A stretch of DNA of 37,167 nucleotides, taken from contig DKYP01000116.1 of the NCBI GenBank assembly GCA_002499945.1, forward strand, positions 45,346 to 82,512. Reading direction: 5' to 3'. Below are positions 31,659 to 37,167 of the stretch, in pieces (the stretch's first letter is position 1; every line of letters begins with the position of its first letter). Source of the DNA: Lachnoclostridium sp. UBA7097 (lineage in GTDB: Bacteria; Bacillota; Clostridia; Lachnospirales; Lachnospiraceae). The notes below the pieces were generated by a model. That model was not told the DNA's origin and searched no databases. It saw only the letters and a list, made by a program, of their open reading frames with translations. A program made the position numbers and the translations under genes.

Positions 31659-31705
31659 AAAAAGGCAGGAACCCGCCATATAAATGACGGTTTTCTGCCT
31701 TTTTT
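31659..31705 (+). terminator. terminator after the GH43 / small membrane gene pair
   Basis: AAAAAGGCAG (31659-31668) pairs with CTGCCTTTTT (31695-31704), with an inner CCGCCAT/ATGACGG pairing, and ends in a T-run. Confidence 0.85.
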
Positions 31706-31916
31706 CTGCCGTTTCATATGTTTTATTTTAGGTTTATAAGGTGTATTTTGGCAATTTATCAGAGTGCTTTGTGCCAGAAAGCCAGACATCATTTTGTGCA
31801 TAGTGCCATAAGGCTAAAATGGTGCTTTTGTATAAAATGTATATATTTTTACTAGAAAAATGCAAAAAAAGGTGTAAAGTATAATACAAAATAACGGTAA
31901 AATATAAAGTCTGGTA

Positions 31917-31945
31917 TTGACTTTTGGTGATTATAATAGTAATAT
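31917..31945 (+). promoter_or_regulatory. possible promoter for the chimeric GH43 - GH51 operon
   Basis: TTGACT (31917-31922), 17 bases, TAATAT (31940-31945). A perfect TATAAT (31932-31937) lies inside the spacer but has no partner at the right distance. The rest of 31706-32013 shows no gene and no clear palindrome. Confidence 0.45.
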
Positions 31946-32013
31946 TAAATAAGCTAAAGTATTTTATAAAAACATAAAAGGGAGAAAAAATTTAAGTCTT
32001 AAAGGAGGATGTT

Positions 32014-33204
32014 ATGCGGCACAAGAAAATTAAAAGTAATGTTAAGAAAACAGTCCTGCTTGGCATGATTGCGGCCCTTACAGCTGCCAGCATTGGTTAT
32101 AAGGCCAGTGCAACGTCAGATACCACAGATACTGGCGGCGGTACGGACGCCACGCAAGATAACAAAGCAGGCACAAGCGCCAGTGTATCTGCGGAATATT
32201 CAGGTGAACGTATAAGTACAGTTTATTCTGTAATGAGTGCAAAGTATTCATTATCAGATTATACTGGAAGTGCACTTGTATTTCCGGCTGGAGACAGTAC
32301 ACCAGAAGGCTTCCAGTCCCTGTTGTCTGATGATGTACGGGGGTATACCAAGGGGAACAAGGTGCTGAAAGTTTCCGCAGGTGATAAGGTGCAGCTTGAG
32401 GTTGATGTACCACAAGATGGCCTTTACTGTGCAAAACTTGATTATCTTTCATATGATGAATCTATACTGCCAGTCAAGGCAAGTATGTCAGTTGATGGTG
32501 AGTTTCCTTTCTATGAAAGCAGGAACCTTGAATTTGACACTACATGGAGGCTTAATGATGAGCCATCATATGACCGTTATGACAATGAAACTGTAACAGT
32601 CCCTAAAGGCAAGATGCAGCGTGCAGATGGGGATATATTCTCATTTGAAGCATTTTCGCTTGACGCAACAGTTTTTGAGAGTAACGGTAAGTATTATTAT
32701 ATATGGGCAGAAAAGGTAAGTGTAGGACCGCAGATTTCAAACTTATATATTGCTGAAATGGAGTCAGGATATAAGCTTAAGACAGTACAGGTACTGCTTA
32801 CAACACCTGATTATGACTGGGAGCGTATAGGTTTCTGGGTAAATGAAGGCCCGGCGGTTATTAAACGTGGTGGAAAGGTTTATGTTACATATTCTGCAAG
32901 TGATACAGGCGTGAATTACTGTATGGGTATGCTTACAGCAGATGAAAACAGCGACCTGCTTGACCCTCTTTCATGGAAAAAGGAGAGATACCCTGTCCTT
33001 AAGACCAATAATGAACTGGAGATATATGGCCCGGGGCATAATTCATTTACTGTAGATGAAGATGGCAATGATATACTTGTATACCATGCACGCAAAGAAA
33101 AAGAGATAACAGGAAACCCTCTGTATAATCCTAACCGCCACGCGATGCTTATGAAAATTAAATGGGATGCAGAAAACAGGCCTGTATTTTCATATGATAA
33201 TTAA
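32014..33204 (+). CDS. chimeric secreted protein: binding-protein-like N-terminus fused to partial GH43
   Basis: A 396-residue protein. Residues 1-34 are a signal peptide (KKTVLLGMIAALTAASIGYK). Residues 60-195 (VSAGDKVQLEVDVPQDGLYC, MSVDGEFPFYESRNLEFDTT, WRLNDEP) resemble the carbohydrate-binding-like N-terminus of large Lachnospiraceae solute-binding lipoproteins. Residues 212-396 are the latter part of a GH43 propeller: Asp217 (SLDATVFE), acid Glu278 (NEGPAVIKRGGKVY), GHNSFTV and YNPNRHAMLMKIKW. The first blade(s) with the catalytic base Asp are missing, so normal hydrolysis is unlikely; sugar binding is possible. AAAGGAGG precedes the ATG. It leads a likely operon with the GH51 gene 34 bases on. 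Confidence 0.8.
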   Translation: MRHKKIKSNVKKTVLLGMIAALTAASIGYKASATSDTTDTGGGTDATQDNKAGTSASVSAEYSGERISTVYSVMSAKYSLSDYTGSALVFPAGDSTPEGFQSLLSDDVRGYTKGNKVLKVSAGDKVQLEVDVPQDGLYCAKLDYLSYDESILPVKASMSVDGEFPFYESRNLEFDTTWRLNDEPSYDRYDNETVTVPKGKMQRADGDIFSFEAFSLDATVFESNGKYYYIWAEKVSVGPQISNLYIAEMESGYKLKTVQVLLTTPDYDWERIGFWVNEGPAVIKRGGKVYVTYSASDTGVNYCMGMLTADENSDLLDPLSWKKERYPVLKTNNELEIYGPGHNSFTVDEDGNDILVYHARKEKEITGNPLYNPNRHAMLMKIKWDAENRPVFSYDN

Positions 33205-33238
33205 AAACTAATAACATATACCTGGAGGTATGAAATAA

Positions 33239-34744
33239 ATGGCAGATTTATTTATTAATGAAGATAACGAACTTGGAAAAATTGAGCCAGAAGTATATGG
33301 GCATTTTTCCGAACATCTGGGAAGATGTATTTATGAAGGTATTTATGTAGGTGAGAACTCTGATATACCTAATGAAAATGGCATGAGGACAGATGTTGTT
33401 GAAGCCCTTAAAGAACTAAAAGTCCCAGTACTGCGCTGGCCGGGCGGATGTTTTGCAGATGAATACCACTGGAAGGATGGTATTGGTGACAAGTCATGCA
33501 GAAAGAAAATGATTAATACACACTGGGGCGGTGTTGTAGAGGACAACAGCTTTGGCACACATGAATATATGGAACTTTGCCGCCAGCTTGGATGCAAAAC
33601 TTATATTAATGGTAATCTTGGGAGCGGGACTGTACAGGAGATGTCTGAATGGGTAGAATATATGACATTTAACGGGGTTTCCCCAATGGCGGACCTCCGG
33701 GCAGCTAACGGGCATGAAGAACCATGGACAGTTGACTTCTTTGGTGTTGGCAATGAGAACTGGGGATGCGGGGGCAATATGACCCCGGAATATTATGCTA
33801 ATGAATACCGCCGTTACCAGACTTATGTAAGGAATTATGATAAGGGCAAGACTATTAAAAAGGTGTGCTGTGGGGCAAATGTTGATGATTATTACTGGAC
33901 AGAAGGAGTATTAAAGACAGCATTTGACCATGGGAAAAAGTTTCATGGCTTTATGGATTATCTTTCACTCCATTACTATGTGCATCCTGAAGGCTGGAAG
34001 AGAAAGGGAAGTGCAACAGTTTTTAGTGACAAAGTGTGGTATAAGACCCTTTATAAAGCACTTTATATGGACAAGCTTGTTACAAGGCATGGTGCAATTA
34101 TGGATAAGTATGACCCTGGCAAGAAGATTGGCATGTGCGTGGACGAATGGGGTGCATGGTATACCAATGAGCCAGGTACTAACCCAGGCTTTTTGTACCA
34201 GCAGAATACAGTACGTGATGCACTGATTGCAGGCATAACGCTTAATATATTTAATAAGCACTGTGACAGGGTGAAGATTGCAGCACTTGCGCAGATGGTA
34301 AATGTATTGCAGGCTGTATTGCTTACAGAAGGCGGTGATATGGTTAAGACCCCTACCTACCATGTAATGCATATGTACCGTTACCACCAGGGGGCTAAAC
34401 TTCTTGAAAGTGCGGTTACAGGCGCAGGTGAAACAGGTACTAAGAAATGGACTGTTCCTAAAATTACAGAATCGGTATCTAAAGATAAAGACGGTATAAT
34501 AACAATTACATTAAATAACCTTTCTATTGAGGCTGCGGAAGATATTAATATAAGGCTTTCTGGCACTGGTTATAAAGTGGCAGAAGCAAAGATTGTTACA
34601 AATACTGATATACGTGCATATAACACATTTGAAGCACCTGCGGAGGTTACAGAGAAGGAATTTAAGGAATATACAGAAAATGAAAGCGGCATAACTGTAA
34701 AACTTCCTTCTAACAGTGTGGCAATGCTGCGTATAATGAAATAG
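33239..34744 (+). CDS. GH51 alpha-N-arabinofuranosidase
   Basis: A 501-residue cytosolic enzyme removing terminal alpha-L-arabinofuranosyl units from arabino-oligosaccharides. A TIM barrel spans about 1-380, with acid/base Glu173 in GVGNENWGCGG and nucleophile Glu303 in MCVDEWGAWY; a C-terminal beta-domain ends the protein. FGHFSEHLGRCIYEGIYVG-like and LRWPGGCFADEYHWKDGIG blocks are standard for GH51. No signal peptide, so it handles imported oligosaccharides. GGAGG lies 11 bases before ATG 33239. Full length and apparently intact, unlike its two GH43 neighbours. Operon with the chimeric GH43 gene and the DUF6171 gene. Confidence 0.95.
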   Translation: MADLFINEDNELGKIEPEVYGHFSEHLGRCIYEGIYVGENSDIPNENGMRTDVVEALKELKVPVLRWPGGCFADEYHWKDGIGDKSCRKKMINTHWGGVVEDNSFGTHEYMELCRQLGCKTYINGNLGSGTVQEMSEWVEYMTFNGVSPMADLRAANGHEEPWTVDFFGVGNENWGCGGNMTPEYYANEYRRYQTYVRNYDKGKTIKKVCCGANVDDYYWTEGVLKTAFDHGKKFHGFMDYLSLHYYVHPEGWKRKGSATVFSDKVWYKTLYKALYMDKLVTRHGAIMDKYDPGKKIGMCVDEWGAWYTNEPGTNPGFLYQQNTVRDALIAGITLNIFNKHCDRVKIAALAQMVNVLQAVLLTEGGDMVKTPTYHVMHMYRYHQGAKLLESAVTGAGETGTKKWTVPKITESVSKDKDGIITITLNNLSIEAAEDINIRLSGTGYKVAEAKIVTNTDIRAYNTFEAPAEVTEKEFKEYTENESGITVKLPSNSVAMLRIMK

Positions 34745-34745
34745 T

Positions 34746-34997
34746 ATGGCAGAGATATGTAAAAGATGCCTGCTCAGGGATATGGCAGAGGCAGACCAGA
34801 AGATGATTGGAAAGTACAGGGAAGCAATTAAAAAGGCTGACAGGGTGGCCAGTGAAGAGTACGAAAGAAGGCTGTCCATATGTAAGGAATGTGGACACCT
34901 TAATTCAGGAACCTGCGGGGCATGTGGCTGTTATGTAGAGCTGCGTGCCCTGGCAAAAGCAGGGAAATGCCCGCATAAGAAATGGCAGATAGTGTAA
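34746..34997 (+). CDS. DUF6171-like small zinc-binding protein
   Basis: An 83-residue protein with three Cys clusters: CKRC near the start, then CKEC and CGACGCYVELRA in the second half, with a final CPHKKW. It is probably zinc-bound. The pattern matches the small DUF6171 proteins I recall from Clostridia; function unknown. Its ATG is only 1 base after the GH51 stop, so it must be translated with it, although such proteins are not known arabinan factors. The stop lies within the terminator hairpin. Confidence 0.75.
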   Translation: MAEICKRCLLRDMAEADQKMIGKYREAIKKADRVASEEYERRLSICKECGHLNSGTCGACGCYVELRALAKAGKCPHKKWQIV

Positions 34998-35013
34998 GCT
35001 ATCTGCCGTTTTT
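34984..35013 (+). terminator. terminator of the GH51 operon
   Basis: GGCAGATAG (34984-34992) pairs perfectly with CTATCTGCC (34999-35007) across a 6-base loop, then G and five T. It overlaps the last codons of the DUF6171-like gene. Confidence 0.9.
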
Positions 35014-35041
35014 GTCCAGACCATAGATATGACCTTAGTAT

Positions 35042-36004
35042 CTATACCCTGGTATCTGTGCCCAGAAGTTTATTCTGTGGAGTTTTTTGTGCAACTGGTG
35101 CATAGTTTATTGAAACATTAATATCCTGTCCATAATTGCCAAACGCCTTACCATAAAGAGTAAGCCCCCCCGTGTGTTTGGCATTATTATCAACTGCAAA
35201 TTTCAACCGTATGTTGCTGCGGTAATCAAGTTTCAAATCATTAATACTGATGTCAGAAATCTTAAGACCGTCAATAAAAGTTCCCTTACGGTTGACAACC
35301 AGAAGCTTAAGCAGGCCATACTGGTTCCAGTTCTCAGGCCACCATCCCGGAGTGAAAAGTCCTTTCACATCCCCGAAATCCCCAGGTGAAGTCCAGCTTC
35401 CAAGACATACATCATTCAGGTAGAACTCTATATCAGATGGCCATTCATTATTGCTTCCAGGTGCTTCAGAGCCAAGCTCCATTGTTATGGAAATCTTTGT
35501 AATCTTCTGGAATCTTGGTATAAAGTTAGGTATCACATATTCTACATATCCTTTGGAAAACCAGAGGATATCGGCGTCATACCTGTCAGGATGTTCAAAA
35601 TATCTTGAATCATCCACTTCACCTATTAAAGCTTTGCTTGATGCAAGGCCACATGTTGGCGCAATATCAAAGCCGGCGTAATGGCCAATTTTAATTTCAG
35701 AGTTATATACATCTTCATTGGCAGACTGTTCTTCAAGGTCAATCAGTATCCTGTCCCAGTGTATAGAACAGATTTTCTGGTTGCCGTGGACAACCGATTC
35801 TGCTGAGGTGTTAATCAACCCGCAGTTCTCAAGTTTTTTAATATGCCCTGTTAAAGCTCCATTAGTAATATTAAGACGGGACGCAAGTTCCTTCATACTC
35901 ATATTACTGTTTTCAAGCAGGATATTTAAAATCTGGATACGGACATCAGACCCAAGGGCCTTAAATATCTCAAGTCCTTCTTCTAGTGATGTAATATGTA
36001 ACAA
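35042..36004 (-). CDS. ArsR-type regulator with large C-terminal sensor-like domain
   Basis: A 320-residue protein. Residues 1-75 are an ArsR-type winged helix (FKALGSDVRIQILNILLENS, MKELASRLNITNGALTGHIK). The remaining ~230 residues are unlike simple ArsR proteins: beta-rich, Trp/Gly-rich (WPSDIEFYLNDVCLGSWTS; FTPGWWPENWNQYG), suggesting a jelly-roll that could sense a sugar. It is convergent with the arabinan genes, so it may regulate them; that is inference from position. The start is TTG 36004-36002, with AGAGGGG upstream. Own promoter at 36039-36067, with a perfect palindrome just beyond. Confidence 0.82.
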   Translation of the reverse strand: MLHITSLEEGLEIFKALGSDVRIQILNILLENSNMSMKELASRLNITNGALTGHIKKLENCGLINTSAESVVHGNQKICSIHWDRILIDLEEQSANEDVYNSEIKIGHYAGFDIAPTCGLASSKALIGEVDDSRYFEHPDRYDADILWFSKGYVEYVIPNFIPRFQKITKISITMELGSEAPGSNNEWPSDIEFYLNDVCLGSWTSPGDFGDVKGLFTPGWWPENWNQYGLLKLLVVNRKGTFIDGLKISDISINDLKLDYRSNIRLKFAVDNNAKHTGGLTLYGKAFGNYGQDINVSINYAPVAQKTPQNKLLGTDTRV

Positions 36005-36038
36005 AGCGGTACCCCTCTTTCCTTGTGATATTAATTAC

Positions 36039-36067
36039 ATTATATAAAAAAAATAGCATATAGTCAA
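36039..36067 (-). promoter_or_regulatory. sigma-A promoter of the ArsR-type gene
   Basis: Minus strand TTGACT (36067-36062), a 17-base spacer and TATAAT (36044-36039). Confidence 0.75.
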
Positions 36068-36070
36068 ATA

Positions 36071-36090
36071 AATCTAAATAATTTTAGATT
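36071..36090. promoter_or_regulatory. perfect palindrome beside the ArsR-type promoter
   Basis: AATCTAAA (36071-36078), TAAT, TTTAGATT (36083-36090), a 20-bp perfect dyad with a 4-base centre. It lies 3 bases upstream of the -35, about -48 from the expected start, a position more typical for activation than repression. ArsR proteins bind such A/T-rich dyads, so autoregulation is plausible. Confidence 0.6.
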
Positions 36091-36209
36091 TTTTTGTTAA
36101 AAATGCCGGTATCCAGAAAGCCTTATATTACAAAGGGATATAACTTTTATACTATAAACTATGTTTAAAGTATTAAATAATATAAAATAATTTACATAGT
36201 TTTAAATGC

Positions 36210-36242
36210 AAAAAAACAGGACAGGGAATATGTCCTGTCCTG
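36210..36242 (-). terminator. terminator of the LamG/BIG2 gene
   Basis: On the minus strand CAGGACAGG (36242-36234) pairs perfectly with CCTGTCCTG (36225-36217), followed by seven T (36216-36210). Confidence 0.9.
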
Positions 36243-36289
36243 CATCAGATAAATATGCCATGTAAAACTGCCATATATGGCAATTAATG

Positions 36290-37167
36290 CTATTTTTTCG
36301 CTTTAACTTTTACTGAAACCTTAAACTTGCCGCATTTAGCTGTAATTTTAGCTGTACCTGCTTTTTTTGCTGTGGCCTTTCCTTTAGAATTAATAGCAAG
36401 TACAGATGGCTTTGAAGAAGTCCATTTTACTTTGCTGGTATTAACGCCTGAACCAGTTACCTTAAATGTTGTGGTTTTATTTACCTTTATTGAAGCCTTC
36501 TTCTTTGAAAATTTAATTGAAGCTTTCTTAACTGTTATATTTTTATTAAGCTGGAATGTTTCGCCATTAGCTGTAATATCAGCTGTAATTTTAGCTTTGC
36601 CTGCTTTTTTTGCTTTAACATTGCCTGATTGGTCAACCGAAGCAATGCTGCTGTCTGATGAACTGTATGATACAGTATATCCTACACTGGTGTTAATGCT
36701 TAGCTTTGAAGTATTTGCCTTATCCCCGCCAGCATAAATTGTGCTTCTTGATGAAACCAGCTTTATATTTGGGTGTGAGTCCTTTACTGCGTCATATTTT
36801 GAAGCAACCGTTGCATCATCAAGTGCAATAGAATAGAACTCAATATCATCAAAGCTTACATTGGTAGCATTGCTTCCAATACGTATATCATCTATCTGTG
36901 AAACAATATCAGCAGCAAGCCCCCGTGTTAGATTGCTGTCAGTATAATTCCTGCAGATACCATTTATATAAACCCTTACACCTGTACAATCAACAATATA
37001 TGTTATATATGACCATTCACCAGGCTCAGGTGTAAGACCCGAAACTGAACCTTTTACATATGCTTCATTACTCTGGTAATCTGCATATGCACCAGCATAG
37101 AGTGATACCGCAGGCAGTTTGTTAAAGCTTGATGAAGAACTGGCGTGAACTACCCATTGTCTAAAGC
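36290..37167 (-). CDS. C-terminal part of a cell-surface LamG and BIG2 domain protein (5' end outside window)
   Basis: The minus strand is open from the window edge to TAG (36292-36290), 291 residues. The first ~125 residues (VVHASSSSFNKLPAVSLYAG, GEWSYITYIVDCTGVRVYIN, FDDIEFYSIALDD) are a LamG/concanavalin-type beta-sandwich that often binds polysaccharide. Two BIG2-like Ig domains follow (about 130-205 and 208-291), each with VSYSSSDSSIASVDQSGNVK- or VKWTSSKPSVLAINSKGKAT-type strands. The final KVKVKAKK-type end has no LPXTG anchor. It is probably the C-terminus of a large secreted enzyme for plant polysaccharide; the catalytic part is outside. Terminator at 36210-36242. Confidence 0.85.
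   Translation of the reverse strand, partial: FRQWVVHASSSSSFNKLPAVSLYAGAYADYQSNEAYVKGSVSGLTPEPGEWSYITYIVDCTGVRVYINGICRNYTDSNLTRGLAADIVSQIDDIRIGSNATNVSFDDIEFYSIALDDATVASKYDAVKDSHPNIKLVSSRSTIYAGGDKANTSKLSINTSVGYTVSYSSSDSSIASVDQSGNVKAKKAGKAKITADITANGETFQLNKNITVKKASIKFSKKKASIKVNKTTTFKVTGSGVNTSKVKWTSSKPSVLAINSKGKATAKKAGTAKITAKCGKFKVSVKVKAKK

Noticed and set aside
36327..36737. 136-codon plus-strand open frame
   Set aside because: It is antisense to the BIG2 domains, whose minus-strand translation has clear Ig-like strands, a proper stop and a terminator.
1..37167. CRISPR array, transposase or prophage
   Set aside because: No regularly spaced short repeats, no transposase or integrase frame and no phage structural gene was found; the three dispersed palindromes are not CRISPR-like.

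Overview
The window looks like chromosomal DNA of a low-G+C, endospore-forming Clostridia member, most likely Lachnospiraceae. This rests on strong AGGAGG ribosome sites, a T-box ahead of valS, an infC-rpmI-rplT operon with a leader attenuator, the spoIIAA-spoIIAB-sigF operon followed by spoVA genes, spoVT, and small protein families (DUF6171, a DUF6483-like protein) that I associate with Lachnospiraceae. The genus cannot be named from the sequence alone.

Layout. 1-85: 5' end of a minus-strand tRNA-Leu with its promoter. 153-2301: small cytosolic protein, membrane-anchored cyclophilin and a Cof-type HAD phosphatase. 2330-3752: infC-rpmI-rplT with promoter, leader and attenuator; infC probably starts at AUU. 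3802-6720: valine-specific T-box and valS. 6763-9942: DUF342/FapA-like protein, a 60-aa protein and a zinc-ribbon/TPR membrane protein. 9971-13736: spoIIAA, spoIIAB, sigF, then a sigma-F/G-type promoter and a short spoVA cluster (AA, AB, AC only). 13805-16471: XRE regulator, small membrane protein, a decayed gene remnant, histidine phosphatase and endonuclease IV. 16481-18180: minus-strand padR / ferredoxin-type membrane protein / small membrane protein cluster with a palindrome inside its promoter. 18586-27249: LD-carboxypeptidase, chemoreceptor, DUF362 protein, and a 1366-aa RND transporter with a large coiled-coil insertion. 27535-29042: spoVT and a GH25 lysozyme.

29547-37167 is an arabinan/arabinoside-use region: a GH43 arabinanase-like gene, a chimeric GH43 gene, a GH51 arabinofuranosidase, a small zinc-binding protein, an ArsR-type regulator with a large C-terminal domain, and the C-terminal part of a cell-surface LamG/BIG2 protein. 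Two of its enzymes look damaged. The first GH43 has an in-frame amber codon exactly where a conserved Trp is expected, with 50 intact codons after it. The second GH43 has lost its N-terminal blade(s) and catalytic base and is joined to an unrelated secreted N-terminal domain.

The most unusual feature is a family of three ~165-185-bp imperfect palindromes (near 18.3, 27.35 and 29.4 kb). They share ends and two conserved core blocks, while their stems differ in sequence but keep pairing, including an apical hairpin of 7-bp stem and 7-nt loop in all three. This is either a MITE-like mobile element or a repeated structured RNA that I cannot assign to a named family.
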